Origin: CAWUFC02 sp963921335
GTDB lineage: Bacteria > Pseudomonadota > Gammaproteobacteria > Pseudomonadales > Halieaceae
Length of the DNA stretch: 64,000 bases
Direction: 5' to 3'
NCBI GenBank assembly: GCA_963921335.3
Contig: CAWUFC020000001.1
Coordinates: forward strand, 806,001 to 870,000
The notes beneath the pieces are model-generated. The model had not been told where the DNA came from and made no database searches. It saw nothing but the letters and a program-made list of their open reading frames with translations. Positions 50,610 through 59,743 of this stretch are shown one piece after another. Both the position numbers and the translations under genes were made by a program. Within the stretch, counting starts at the first letter, position 1, and each line of letters starts with the position of its first letter.

Positions 50610-51663
50610 GATTTGCGTCCGGGTTCATTTGGTGGCGGCTTGCCCACCGGTATTTTACATGCTGCAAAAATTTGGTGTTCCAGGAACCGTGCAGCTCGTT
50701 GCGGTCCTTCCAGTACAGGATAAATTCTGGAATCAGGCTGTCGGCGTAGTCCTGGTCGATGTGCGACATGCGCAGAATATCGTACACATCCTCGGTGGGA
50801 CGGTAGTCATCGCTGATGCGACGGGGCTCGGTGTCGTGCACCAGGGCTGAGTTGTAGCGCGCCCACTGTCGGTTGATGTGATTGATGAACTTGGAGTTGA
50901 GGGTTTTTACGGTCTCGCCACGCTCGCGCCAGTACAGCACAAACTCAGGTACCGCATCTTCAATAAACTCGGCGGTAACACCCTTGCGCAGCAGTATGTC
51001 CATGGCATCGGCACTGGGTTGCCAGTCGTTGGTCACCGGCGCTTCCGGTGAAGGCCGGTTACTGAATAGTGTCGACTCACCCTGGTTCTGTTGCGCCTTG
51101 CGCCAGCGACTCAGCACGTGCTGGCGAAACTTGTTCTCCCAGGCATGGGAGATTTCGCCGCGTTCACGCCAGTAAAAAACAAAGTCTTCCAACTGGTCTA
51201 GGCAAAACTGCCGCGAGATACCATGGTTCAGTGCCAGGAGTTGCAGCAGGTCTTCGCTGGGCGTCCAGCTCTCGCCAATCAGCCCGGCGCCGGTGTTTTG
51301 CCGCGCCTGTTGTGCGCGCTGTACCGGGCTGCGGGTTGTTCGCTGCTCTTCGCGGGTTTCGTTGATGGCAAACAGGAACAGCTCAGATTCGTGCAGGGGC
51401 GGTGAGCCAATCAGCAGTACTCCCTTATCAGACAGACTCTTGCTGATGCGGTGTAGGTCCACCGCGCTCCAGAAGGGCAGGCTGTCCAGCAGCCACTGGC
51501 GTTCCACCGACAGCCAGGCAAAGCCATTGCGCATTTCCGGCCGGCGGTGTTTAAACAACTCGTTCAGGTGTTGCAGCAAAATCGACTCTTCCAGCCCGAT
51601 GGTTGCTGCCAGGGCCGGTGAGAACACCAGCTGGCGTTCGGGAATGAATGAAGAGTCGTTCAT
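50521..51663 (-). CDS. Protein with three tandem DnaT-type domains (primosomal)
   Basis: A 380-residue protein (ATG at 51663; 51678 also possible). The N-terminal 100 residues (SFIPERQLVFSPALAATIGLEESILLQHLNELF) form a conserved domain of related DnaT-like proteins. Three imperfect repeats of about 60 residues then follow: WTPSEDLLQLLALNHGI to about 205, WQPSADAMDILLRKGVT to about 270, YRPTEDVYDILRMSHID to about 335. Each has W/Y-x-P-S/T-x-D, F-x-x-x-x-x-x-F-V/I-F/L-Y-W-R/K-x-R, and a W/F-K-F-x-x-H motif, as in the DnaT single-strand-binding domain. E. coli DnaT has one such domain. It likely works with the neighbouring P-like protein on DnaB. Confidence 0.75.
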   Translation of the reverse strand: MNDSSFIPERQLVFSPALAATIGLEESILLQHLNELFKHRRPEMRNGFAWLSVERQWLLDSLPFWSAVDLHRISKSLSDKGVLLIGSPPLHESELFLFAINETREEQRTTRSPVQRAQQARQNTGAGLIGESWTPSEDLLQLLALNHGISRQFCLDQLEDFVFYWRERGEISHAWENKFRQHVLSRWRKAQQNQGESTLFSNRPSPEAPVTNDWQPSADAMDILLRKGVTAEFIEDAVPEFVLYWRERGETVKTLNSKFINHINRQWARYNSALVHDTEPRRISDDYRPTEDVYDILRMSHIDQDYADSLIPEFILYWKDRNELHGSWNTKFLQHVKYRWASRHQMNPDANHAGQQGPGSTGRTRDKSLADHLGDRSWAQ

Positions 51664-51811
51664 AGTGCATATATTCAAGACGGCCGATCATTCTATGCCC
51701 ACCGCTTCAGTCAGCCAAGCTTGAACATGAATTTTCGCCCAATTCCGTGATCTGGCTGTCTTTGTGAGGGTCGGCTCTGCTAGCATTTCAGTTTTCGCGG
51801 TTTGGAAGTTC

Positions 51812-53185
51812 ATGGCCAAAGCAAAATCCAAAACAGCCTTTGTCTGCAATGAGTGCGGCGCTGAGTTTGCCAAGTGGCTGGGGCAGTGCACCGAGTGCGG
51901 CACCTGGAACTCGGTGGTGGAGTTCCGCCTAGGCCCGGCCAAGGGCTCTGGCCGCGCGGGCAGCGGCAAAAGCGGCTACGCCGGTGCGCTGGCAGAAGCC
52001 CAGGTACTGGCGGATATCAATCTTGACGACCTGCCACGCTTTTCTAGCGGTATGGGCGAATTTGACCGGGTGCTGGGGGGTGGCCTGGTTCCGGGTTCGG
52101 CCATTCTGATTGGCGGCAATCCTGGTGCTGGCAAAAGCACCATCCTGCTGCAAACCATGTGTCACCTGGCCCAGACCATGGATGCGCTCTATGTCACCGG
52201 CGAGGAGAGCCTGCAGCAGGTAGCCATGCGCGCACAGCGCCTCGGCTTGCCCACCGATTCATTGCGCCTGATGTCAGAAACCAATGTCGAGGCCATTGTT
52301 GCCTCGGCGGACCAGCACAAACCCAAGGTGCTGGTGGTAGATTCCATTCAGGTGGTACACACCGAAGAGATCACCTCGGCCCCCGGCTCAGTCAGTCAGG
52401 TGCGCGAGTGTGCGGCTTACCTGACTCGCTATGCCAAGCAGACCGGTACTGTGCTGTTTCTGGTAGGTCACGTCACCAAGGAGGGCAGCCTGGCTGGCCC
52501 CAAGGTACTGGAGCATATGATCGACTGCTCGATCCTGCTGGAAGACACCGCCGATTCCCGCTTCAGAACCCTGCGCGGGCAAAAGAACCGCTTTGGCGCT
52601 GTGAATGAACTGGGCGTCTTTGCCATGACCGAGCAGGGTCTGCGTGAAGTGAAAAACCCCTCAGCCATATTCCTTAACCGCGCCGACACACCGGCCTCAG
52701 GCAGTGCCGTGATGGTAGTGTGGGAGGGCACCCGGCCGCTACTGGTGGAAATTCAGGCACTGGTAGACGACAGCCAGCTGCACAACCCCAAACGCGTGGC
52801 GGTGGGTGTGGAGGCCAATCGCCTAAATATGTTGCTGGCGGTACTACATCGTCACGGTGGCCTGCAGGTAGGGGACCAGGATGTGTTTGCCAACGTGGTG
52901 GGCGGCGTGAAGGTGTTGGAAACCAGTGCCGACCTGGCTCTGTTACTGGCGATTGTCTCAAGCTTCAGGGACCGGCCCTTGCCAGACGACATGGTGATTT
53001 TTGGTGAAGTCGGTTTGAGCGGTGAAATTCGGCCCGTGCCCAGTGGCCAGGAACGTCTGGCGGAAGCTGCCAAGCACGGTTTTACCCGGGCCATCGTGCC
53101 CAAGGCCAACATGCCGAAGCAGAAGATTGAAGGTATGCAGGTGCGCGGGGTGCAGACCTTGGCCGAAGCCCTAGCTGTCGAGTAG
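51812..53185 (+). CDS. radA: DNA repair protein RadA
   Basis: A 457-residue RadA (Sms), a RecA-like branch-migration factor of recombination repair. It has the N-terminal zinc finger (FVCNECGAEFAKWLGQCTEC), Walker A IGGNPGAGKSTIL, RadA-specific KNRFG (RGQKNRFGAVNELGVF), and a C-terminal Lon-type domain (DDVVFGEVGLSGEIRPVPSG similar stretch near 400). The ATG at 51812 is chosen; the ORF upstream extension from 51764 is not conserved. It converges on the pilZ gene with a 15-base overlap. Confidence 0.95.
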   Translation: MAKAKSKTAFVCNECGAEFAKWLGQCTECGTWNSVVEFRLGPAKGSGRAGSGKSGYAGALAEAQVLADINLDDLPRFSSGMGEFDRVLGGGLVPGSAILIGGNPGAGKSTILLQTMCHLAQTMDALYVTGEESLQQVAMRAQRLGLPTDSLRLMSETNVEAIVASADQHKPKVLVVDSIQVVHTEEITSAPGSVSQVRECAAYLTRYAKQTGTVLFLVGHVTKEGSLAGPKVLEHMIDCSILLEDTADSRFRTLRGQKNRFGAVNELGVFAMTEQGLREVKNPSAIFLNRADTPASGSAVMVVWEGTRPLLVEIQALVDDSQLHNPKRVAVGVEANRLNMLLAVLHRHGGLQVGDQDVFANVVGGVKVLETSADLALLLAIVSSFRDRPLPDDMVIFGEVGLSGEIRPVPSGQERLAEAAKHGFTRAIVPKANMPKQKIEGMQVRGVQTLAEALAVE

Positions 53186-53521
53186 GGCGATCTCTTCGTT
53201 CAACCGGGCGCTGTCCAGTTTGCTGGCCAGCAACTGGCTCAGTGGTGCCAGCTGTTCCGGCTGCAGCGCCTCCAGCTGAAAACCCAGGCTAACTGACTCG
53301 ATGTGCACCACGTGGGCGAACAACTCCAATGGGTCTCCCTCTGGCAAGCTCAGGATAAAACTGAAGGGATGAGAATAGTCGGCATCCCAGTTGTCCGGCC
53401 GCGACACGGCAATGCCATTGAGGGATATATCGATCAATTGCACCTGCCAGCTGGTGGAACCCTGGTGCAACTCTGTGGGCACATCCAACTGTACCCGCTG
53501 AAAGCGACGTTTTTCTTGCAT
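53171..53521 (-). CDS. PilZ domain protein
   Basis: A 116-residue protein with the c-di-GMP-binding PilZ motifs: an N-terminal RRFQRVQLDVP (RxxxR type) and IDISLNGIAVSRPDNW (D/N-x-S-x-x-G). The start at 53521 (MQEKRRF) is taken because the upstream extension to 53542 would enter the spacer. It may be a receptor for c-di-GMP, the product of cyclases such as the one at 11969-13780. Separated from ettA upstream by a REP-like palindrome. Confidence 0.85.
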   Translation of the reverse strand: MQEKRRFQRVQLDVPTELHQGSTSWQVQLIDISLNGIAVSRPDNWDADYSHPFSFILSLPEGDPLELFAHVVHIESVSLGFQLEALQPEQLAPLSQLLASKLDSARLNEEIALLDS

Positions 53522-53543
53522 GCCCTGAGTATGCCACAGCAAT

Positions 53544-53590
53544 GGGGTCAGAGTACTTTGATCAACAAGCGATCAAAGTACTCTGACCCC
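53544..53590. repeat. REP-like palindrome between ettA and pilZ
   Basis: A perfect 20-base inverted repeat: GGGGTCAGAGTACTTTGATC (53544-53563), seven-base loop, GATCAAAGTACTCTGACCCC (53571-53590). It would make a very stable RNA hairpin in either direction and lies 9 bases after the ettA stop on the - strand. Same unit as in ribD (60491-60540). Confidence 0.88.
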
Positions 53591-53599
53591 AACTAACGC

Positions 53600-55264
53600 C
53601 TATTTGAGTTTCTTGTACTTCACTCGTTGGGGCTGGTCGGCGGCAGCACCAACGCGGGCTTTGTGGTCTTCCTCGTAGTCCGAGTAGTTGCCCTCGTGGA
53701 ACACCACGTTGCCGTCGTCTTCATAGGCGAGTATGTGGGTGGCGACGCGATCAAGGAACCAGCGATCGTGGCTGATCACCAGCGCGCAGCCCGGGAAGGC
53801 CAGTAGGGCTTCTTCCAGTGCCCGCAGGGTTTCAACGTCCAGGTCGTTGGTGGGTTCGTCCAGCAGCAGCACGTTGGCGCCCTGTTTCAGCAACTTGGCC
53901 AGGTGCAGGCGATTGCGCTCACCGCCGGACAGGTCTTTCACAAACTTCTGCTGGTCAGAACCCTTGAAGTTAAAGCGGCCACAGTAGGAACGCGAGTTCA
54001 CCTCGTAGCTGCCAATCTGGATCATGTCCTGCTCGTCGCTGATTTCCGCCCACACGGTGCGGTCGCCCTGCAGGTCATCACGGCTCTGGTCCACATAGGC
54101 CAGCTGCACGGTTTCGCCCAGGCGCACATTGCCCGAATCGGGCTGTTCGTCACCGGAGAGAATTTTAAACAGCGTGGATTTACCGATGCCGTTGGCACCA
54201 ATAATGCCGACGATGCTGCCAGGCGGCACATTAAAGCTGACGTTTTCAAATAGCTGGCGATCATCAAAGGCCTTGGCGATGTTGTCGACTTCGATCACCA
54301 TATCCCCCAGGCGGGGGCCCGGTGGAATATAAATTTCGTTGGTTTCGTTGCGGGTCTGGAATTCCTGGCTCTGCAGTTCGTCAAAGCGCTGCAGACGGGC
54401 CTTGGATTTGGCCTGGCGACCCTTGGGGTTCTGGCGCACCCATTCCAGCTCCGCCTTGATGGCTTTCTGGTGGCTGGCCTCGGCGCGCTGTTCCTGTTCC
54501 AGGCGTTGCTCCTTGGCGTTGAGCCAATCGGAATAATTACCCTCGTAGGGGATGCCGCGGCCGCGGTCCAGTTCCAGAATCCAGCCGGCGGCGTTATCCA
54601 GGAAGTAGCGATCGTGGGTAATCGCCACCACGGTGCCGGGGAAGTCGAGTAGAAAACGCTCCAGCCACGCCACACTCTCGGCGTCGAGGTGGTTGGTAGG
54701 CTCGTTCAGCAGCAACATATCCGGATTGCTCAGTAGCAGACGGCACAGTGCCACCCGGCGGCGTTCACCACCAGAGAGTTTGGTCACATCCGCATCCCAG
54801 GGCGGCAGCCGCAGGGCGTCGGCGGCGATTTCCAGCCGGTGATCCAGGTTGTGAGCGTCGGTAGCCTGGATAATGTCTTCCAGCTCTGCCTGTTTCTTGG
54901 CGAGTGCGTCGAAGTCGGCATCCGGTTCTGCATAATCGGCATACACCTTCTCCAGGCCAGCCAGTGCGTCTATCGCATCCGCCACACCTTCCTCTACATT
55001 GCCGCGCACGTCTTTATCGGGATCGAGCTGCGGTTCCTGCGGCAGGTAGCCCACCTTGATGCCGGGCTGCGGGCGCGCTTCACCGATAATGTCGGTGTCG
55101 ATCCCCGCCATGATCTTCAGCAGTGTGGATTTACCTGCACCGTTCAAGCCCAGCACGCCAATTTTGGCGCCGGGGAAAAACGACAGGGAGATATCTTCAA
55201 GAATTTGACGCTTCGGCGGCACAACCTTGCCGACGCGATTCATGGTGTAAACGTACTGGGCCAT
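53600..55264 (-). CDS. ettA: Energy-dependent translational throttle protein EttA (ABC-F)
   Basis: A 554-residue ABC-F ATPase that binds the ribosomal E site and gates entry to elongation according to ATP/ADP ratio. Two ABC cassettes are seen: Walker A GLNGAGKST and GANGIGKST, signatures LSGGERRRVALCRLLL and LSGGERNRLHLAKLL, with the H-loops THDRYFLDN and SHDRWFLDR. The arm and linker (PtIM) regions and the C-terminal tail match EttA of standard length (555 in E. coli). Confidence 0.96.
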   Translation of the reverse strand: MAQYVYTMNRVGKVVPPKRQILEDISLSFFPGAKIGVLGLNGAGKSTLLKIMAGIDTDIIGEARPQPGIKVGYLPQEPQLDPDKDVRGNVEEGVADAIDALAGLEKVYADYAEPDADFDALAKKQAELEDIIQATDAHNLDHRLEIAADALRLPPWDADVTKLSGGERRRVALCRLLLSNPDMLLLNEPTNHLDAESVAWLERFLLDFPGTVVAITHDRYFLDNAAGWILELDRGRGIPYEGNYSDWLNAKEQRLEQEQRAEASHQKAIKAELEWVRQNPKGRQAKSKARLQRFDELQSQEFQTRNETNEIYIPPGPRLGDMVIEVDNIAKAFDDRQLFENVSFNVPPGSIVGIIGANGIGKSTLFKILSGDEQPDSGNVRLGETVQLAYVDQSRDDLQGDRTVWAEISDEQDMIQIGSYEVNSRSYCGRFNFKGSDQQKFVKDLSGGERNRLHLAKLLKQGANVLLLDEPTNDLDVETLRALEEALLAFPGCALVISHDRWFLDRVATHILAYEDDGNVVFHEGNYSDYEEDHKARVGAAADQPQRVKYKKLK

Positions 55265-55338
55265 AACGACAACAACAGGGCTAACGCCCCTACCTAAACC
55301 TGTAAAGAGAGGGGCGAAAGTTTACCGGAAATGCGTGC

Positions 55339-56678
55339 CTAGTGCTTTACTGATAGGCCGCGGCCAATGGCGTAATAGTCGATACCGAATGAGGCTACAT
55401 ACTCTGGATCATATAGATTGCGCCCGTCGATAATGATGGGCTGCTTAAGGCTCTGCTTGATCTGCTCAAAGTTGGGCGAAAAGAACGCTTTCCACTCGGT
55501 GCAAATCACCAGCAAGTCAGCCTCTTGAAGGGCGTCTTCTTTACTCTCGCATAGGACTAAATCCTCACGCTCACCGTAGCGCGCCCTCGCCGCGGCGCTA
55601 GATTGCGGGTCGTAAGCGCGCACCCGCCCGCCCGCTGCCCACACCGTATCCATCAAGTTACCGGATGGCGCTTCACGCATGTCGTCCGTATTGGGCTTGA
55701 AGGACAAACCCCACAGGGCAACGTTTTTTTTCGGTCAGGTCGTCCCCCAATAGGCGCAACACATGCTGACCCAATTTCAATCGCTGGCGCAGATTGGTCT
55801 CGTGCACGCTGGTTAAAATAGGGGCAGCCTGTTGATGGCTTTGGGCCAGGTGGCGCAGTGCCTGTATGTCCTTAGGGAAACAGCTGCCACCGTAGCCGGC
55901 ACCCGGGTAAATAAATTGGTAGCCAATGCGCGGGTCGGCATCGATGCCGCGGCGCACTTCTTCAATATCTGCGCCAACAGCCTCGGCGATGTTGGCCATT
56001 TCATTGATAAAGGAAATCTTGGTGGCCAGTATGGCATTGGCGGCGTACTTGGTCATTTCGGCCGAGCGCGCATCCATGAGCATCAGCTTGTCGCGGTTGC
56101 GATTATAGGCCTGGTACATGATGCGCATTTCTTCGATAGCGCGCTCAGAATCCGTGCCGATGATAATACGATCGGGACGGGTGGCATCGGCCACGGCTGA
56201 ACCTTCTTTGAGGAACTCTGGGTTGGAGACCACGTCGAACTCAATGTCCGCGCCGCGCGCATCCAAGGCGGCTCTAACGGTGGGCCGATACCTTATCAGC
56301 AGTTCCCACGGGCACGGTGCTCTTGGTAATGATGACTTTGCGTGCAGTCATCAACTGGCCGATGGTTTCCGCCACCTGCAGCACATACTTCAGGTCGGCT
56401 GAGCCGTCTTCATCCGCGGGTGTACCCACGGCGATAAAAATGTAATCGCTGTTGGCCACCGCGTGGCTGGCATCGTCTGTGAATGACAGCAGCTCGTTGC
56501 TCATGGCTTCCTGCATCATTCGGCTTAGCCCGGGTTCAAAAAAAGGTACCTCGCCACGGCGCAGCGTCTCTACCCGCTCCTTGTCCACGTCGACACACGT
56601 GACCTGATGGCCCACGTCGGCCATGACTGCGGCCTGTACCAGGCCGACGTAACCGCTGCCAAAAACGCTGATGTCCAT
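55339..56678 (-). pseudogene. ugd: UDP-glucose 6-dehydrogenase gene with two frameshifts
   Basis: The family protein (MDISVFGSGYVGLVQAAVMADVGH at the start, GYGGSCFPKD catalytic Cys, GRNLYDP near the end) is split over three frames: 56678-56274, 56266-55673 and 55707-55339. The first shift lies near 56282-56284, where an extra G (in GGG on the + strand) turns ATVRAALD into a premature stop. The second lies in a run of eight T at 55724-55731, where seven would restore LTEKNVALWG. Both are single-base insertions in short homopolymers. Either the gene is inactive or the reads are wrong. It would oxidise UDP-glucose to UDP-glucuronate for the next gene. Confidence 0.85.
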
Positions 56679-56741
56679 AAAATAATCCCTTGTCTCAGGG
56701 CGCTATTGGGCTACAGGAAGATTACAGGAATATGTCAGCGC

Positions 56742-57692
56742 TTACGCGTCCAGACGTTCCCTAAAATAAGCGATGGTGCGTTCAAGCCCCTGCTCGAGAG
56801 TGACGGTTGGCTCCCAACCTAGGGTTTCACGGGCGCGACTAATATCGGGCTGGCGCTGCATGGGGTCGTCTTCAGGTAATGGCTTTTCAACTAACTTGGA
56901 AGTTGAGCCCACCTTGGCCAGTACCTTCTCCGCCAATGCCCGAATGGTGAACTCGCCGGGGTTGCCCAGATTGATCGGGCCGGTGACCTCGTGGGGTGTA
57001 TCCATCAGTCGCACAAAGCCCTCGATCAGGTCATCCACATAGCAGAAGGAGCGGGTCTGGCTGCCGTCGCCATAAATGGTGATGTCTTTGCCCTGCAGGG
57101 CCTGCACGATGAAGTTGCTGACAACTCGTCCGTCCTGGGCGTGCATATTGGGCCCATACGTATTGAAGATCCGCGCGACCTTGATGGCCAGGTCGTGCTG
57201 GCGGCGGTAATCGAAAAACAGGGTCTCGGCGCAGCGCTTGCCCTCGTCGTAGCAGCTGCGAAAGCCAATCGGGTTTACATTGCCCCAGTAGTCTTCGGTT
57301 TGCGGGTGCACATTAGGGTCGCCATACACCTCCGAGGTAGAGGCCTGGAAAATTTTGGCCCGGGTGCGCTTGGCCAGCCCCAGCATATTGATAGCACCGT
57401 GCACGCTGGTCTTGGTGGTCTGCACAGGGTCGTGCTGGTAATGAATGGGCGATGCCGGGCAGGCCAGGTTATAAATTTCATCGACTTCCACATACAAAGG
57501 GAAGGTCACGTCGTGGCGCATAAACTCGAATAGGGGATTGTCCATCAGCGGCAGAATATTGTGCTTGCTGCCTGTGAAGTAGTTATCGACGCACAGCACC
57601 TCGTGGCCATCTGCCAACAGCCGGGTACAGAGATGCGAGCCGAGAAATCCCGCGCCGCCGGTCACCATGATGCGTTTGCCTGAAAACGACAC
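56742..57692 (-). CDS. UDP-glucuronate decarboxylase (UDP-xylose synthase)
   Basis: A 316-residue extended SDR. It has TGGAGFLGSHLC at the N-terminus, STSEVYGDPNVHPQ, and the catalytic SCYDEGKRCAET (Y-x-x-x-K; YDEGK is diagnostic of UXS-type enzymes). It makes UDP-xylose from UDP-glucuronate, giving pentose for surface polysaccharide. It precedes ugd on the - strand by 63 bases, so a two-step pathway operon is apparent. If ugd is truly broken, the supply of its substrate must come from elsewhere. Confidence 0.9.
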   Translation of the reverse strand: MSFSGKRIMVTGGAGFLGSHLCTRLLADGHEVLCVDNYFTGSKHNILPLMDNPLFEFMRHDVTFPLYVEVDEIYNLACPASPIHYQHDPVQTTKTSVHGAINMLGLAKRTRAKIFQASTSEVYGDPNVHPQTEDYWGNVNPIGFRSCYDEGKRCAETLFFDYRRQHDLAIKVARIFNTYGPNMHAQDGRVVSNFIVQALQGKDITIYGDGSQTRSFCYVDDLIEGFVRLMDTPHEVTGPINLGNPGEFTIRALAEKVLAKVGSTSKLVEKPLPEDDPMQRQPDISRARETLGWEPTVTLEQGLERTIAYFRERLDA

Positions 57693-57729
57693 TTAATCCC
57701 CCTCTACCCCAAAGCGCAGAGCCTACCAC

Positions 57730-57783
57730 GATCAAGGGGTCTGACCCCTTGGTTTTTTCGGCAAGGGGTCAGACCCCTTGATC
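57730..57783. repeat. REP-like double palindrome upstream of glyA
   Basis: A perfect 22-base inverted repeat, GATCAAGGGGTCTGACCCCTTG (57730-57751) and CAAGGGGTCAGACCCCTTGATC (57762-57783), each arm itself nearly palindromic around GTCTGAC/GTCAGAC. The ten-base loop is GTTTTTTCGG. Lies in the divergent region between the UXS and glyA genes. Confidence 0.88.
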
Positions 57784-57808
57784 AGAAATGAACGGGTTTT
57801 TCGGGCTA

Positions 57809-57842
57809 AATATTGGCCAATATTGGCTGATATCTGTACAAT
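57809..57842 (+). promoter_or_regulatory. Putative glyA promoter with overlapping palindrome
   Basis: A 16-base perfect palindrome AATATTGGCCAATATT (57809-57824) covers a -35-like TTGGCC (57813-57818). An 18-base spacer leads to a -10-like TACAAT (57837-57842). It is 39 bases before the glyA ATG. The palindrome could be an operator; in E. coli glyA is controlled by MetR and PurR, but the site does not match either consensus obviously. Confidence 0.5.
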
Positions 57843-57880
57843 TCGCGCCTTTCTCAAAGGCCTCAAATCAGGGGAATTTA

Positions 57881-59146
57881 ATGTTCGACAACGCACAGAC
57901 CATCGCCGATTTTGACCCGGAAATCTGGGCCGCCCTGCAGGAAGAAGATCGCCGTCAGGAAGAGCACATTGAACTGATCGCATCTGAAAACTACACCAGT
58001 CCGCTGGTCATGGCCGCCCAGGGCAGCAGCATGACTAACAAGTACGCCGAGGGTTACCCCGGTAAGCGTTACTACGGTGGTTGTGAGTACGTGGACAAGG
58101 CCGAAGAGTTGGCCATTGCTCGCTTGAAAGAGCTGTTTGGTGCCGACTATGCCAATGTGCAGCCTCACTCGGGTTCGCAGGCCAACTCGGCGGTTTTTCA
58201 GGCCTTGTGTGCTCCCGGTGATACCATTCTGGGTATGAGCCTGGCCGATGGTGGTCACCTGACCCACGGCGCAGCACCTAACTTTTCCGGCAAGCATTAC
58301 AACGCCATTCAGTACGGCCTGAATGCCGACACCGGTGAGGTGGATTACGAGCAGGTGGCAGCGCTGTCCAAAGAGCACAATCCCAAAATGATCATCGCTG
58401 GTTTTTCAGCGTATTCACGCATCATGGACTGGCAGCGTTTTCGTGATATCGCCGACAGCGTGGGTGCCTACCTGATGGTCGACATGGCTCACGTGGCCGG
58501 CCTGGTGGCGGCGGGTGTATACTCCAGCCCGGTGCCTGTGGCCGATGTGGTGACTTCCACCACCCACAAGACCCTGCGCGGACCTCGCGGCGGCATTATT
58601 CTGGCGCGCGCGAATGAAGAGCTGGAAAAGAAATTCAACTCAGCGGTATTCCCCGGTGGCCAGGGTGGCCCGCTGATGCACGTGATTGCCGCCAAGGCAA
58701 TCGCCTTTAAAGAGTGTCTGGACCCGGCCTTCAAAACCTACCAGGCGCAGGTTGTTGCCAATGCCCGTGCCATGGCCGCCACCTTCATTGATCGCGGCAT
58801 CGACATTGTCAGCGGCGGCACCGACAACCACCTGATGCTGGTGAACCTGATTGGCAAGGAGTACACCGGTAAGGACGCCGATGCGGCCCTGGGTGAAGCC
58901 AATATCACCGTCAACAAGAACGCTGTGCCCAACGACCCGCGTTCTCCGTTTGTGACGTCTGGCCTGCGTGTGGGTACGCCGGCGATTACCACCCGCGGCT
59001 TCGCCGAGGCGGAAACCGCCGAGCTGACCGGCTGGATGTGCGACGTGCTGGAAAGCCTGGAAAACGGCACCAGCGAGCAGGTGATTGCCGGGGTGAAAGC
59101 AAAGGTGTTGGACATTTGCGGTCGCTTCCCGGTTTACGGTAAGTAA
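57881..59146 (+). CDS. glyA: Serine hydroxymethyltransferase
   Basis: A 421-residue PLP enzyme interconverting serine and glycine with tetrahydrofolate. It has ASENYTSPLVMAAQGSSMTNKYAEGYPGKRYYGG (seen in parts), the PLP lysine in VVTSTTHKTLRGPRGG and the conserved RSPFVTSGLRVGTPAITTRG. The ATG at 57881 is chosen; the upstream frame to 57788 lies in the promoter region. A hairpin follows the gene. Confidence 0.97.
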   Translation: MFDNAQTIADFDPEIWAALQEEDRRQEEHIELIASENYTSPLVMAAQGSSMTNKYAEGYPGKRYYGGCEYVDKAEELAIARLKELFGADYANVQPHSGSQANSAVFQALCAPGDTILGMSLADGGHLTHGAAPNFSGKHYNAIQYGLNADTGEVDYEQVAALSKEHNPKMIIAGFSAYSRIMDWQRFRDIADSVGAYLMVDMAHVAGLVAAGVYSSPVPVADVVTSTTHKTLRGPRGGIILARANEELEKKFNSAVFPGGQGGPLMHVIAAKAIAFKECLDPAFKTYQAQVVANARAMAATFIDRGIDIVSGGTDNHLMLVNLIGKEYTGKDADAALGEANITVNKNAVPNDPRSPFVTSGLRVGTPAITTRGFAEAETAELTGWMCDVLESLENGTSEQVIAGVKAKVLDICGRFPVYGK

Positions 59147-59166
59147 ACCGCCCGGTCACTGTCTGC

Positions 59167-59189
59167 GAAGCGGCTGTGGCAGCCGCTTC
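59167..59189 (+). terminator. Probable glyA terminator
   Basis: GAAGCGGCTG (59167-59176) and CAGCCGCTTC (59180-59189) form a perfect ten-base stem with a TGG loop, 20 bases after the glyA stop, followed by CGTTTCC. The U-tract is short, so termination is likely but not certain. Confidence 0.65.
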
Positions 59190-59251
59190 CGTTTCCTGAA
59201 AATGTGTTAGACTTCAACGCCTTACGAATCTATATAGGCTGAGTTTGGCGC

Positions 59252-59734
59252 ATGCATTGTCCGTTTTGCCAGACCGATGACACCAAGGTCATCGACTCCC
59301 GACTGGTGGCCGATGGCGACCAGGTGCGCCGCCGGCGCGAGTGCCTGAGTTGTTCTGAGCGCTTTACCACCTACGAGGTGGCCGAACTGCTGATGCCCAA
59401 GCTGATCAAGTCGGACGGTGTGCGCGAACCCTTTGATGAGATGAAGTTGCGGTCGGGCATGCTGCGGGCGCTGGAGAAGCGGCCGGTATCCTCGGACGAG
59501 ATTGAAGCCGCCATCAACAGCATCAAGCATAATTTGCAGGCCACCGGCGAGCGCGAGATCAAATCCCGCGTGGTGGGCGAACTCGTCATGGAAGCCCTGC
59601 AACGCCTGGATGAAGTGGCTTACGTGCGCTTTGCCTCGGTGTATCGCAGTTTTCAGGATATCAGCGAGTTCCAGGAAGAGATTGAACGCCTGCAGGCCGG
59701 CCCCCAGCCGGAAGACGCTACCCCCGAAGGCTGA
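59252..59734 (+). CDS. nrdR: Transcriptional repressor NrdR
   Basis: A 160-residue repressor of ribonucleotide reductase genes. The zinc ribbon (MHCPFCQTDDTKVIDSR... ECLSCSERFTTYE) is followed by the ATP-cone domain (VREPFDEMKLRSGMLRALEKRPVSSDEIEAAI). It is the first gene of the rib operon in many gammaproteobacteria, as here. No NrdR box pair was noticed upstream. Confidence 0.97.
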   Translation: MHCPFCQTDDTKVIDSRLVADGDQVRRRRECLSCSERFTTYEVAELLMPKLIKSDGVREPFDEMKLRSGMLRALEKRPVSSDEIEAAINSIKHNLQATGEREIKSRVVGELVMEALQRLDEVAYVRFASVYRSFQDISEFQEEIERLQAGPQPEDATPEG

Positions 59735-59743
59735 GCCCTTATT

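Noticed and set aside
55724..55731. Programmed frameshift in ugd at the T8 run
   Set aside because: A second, independent frameshift 550 bases away makes a programmed event unlikely; kept only as a sequencing or decay question.
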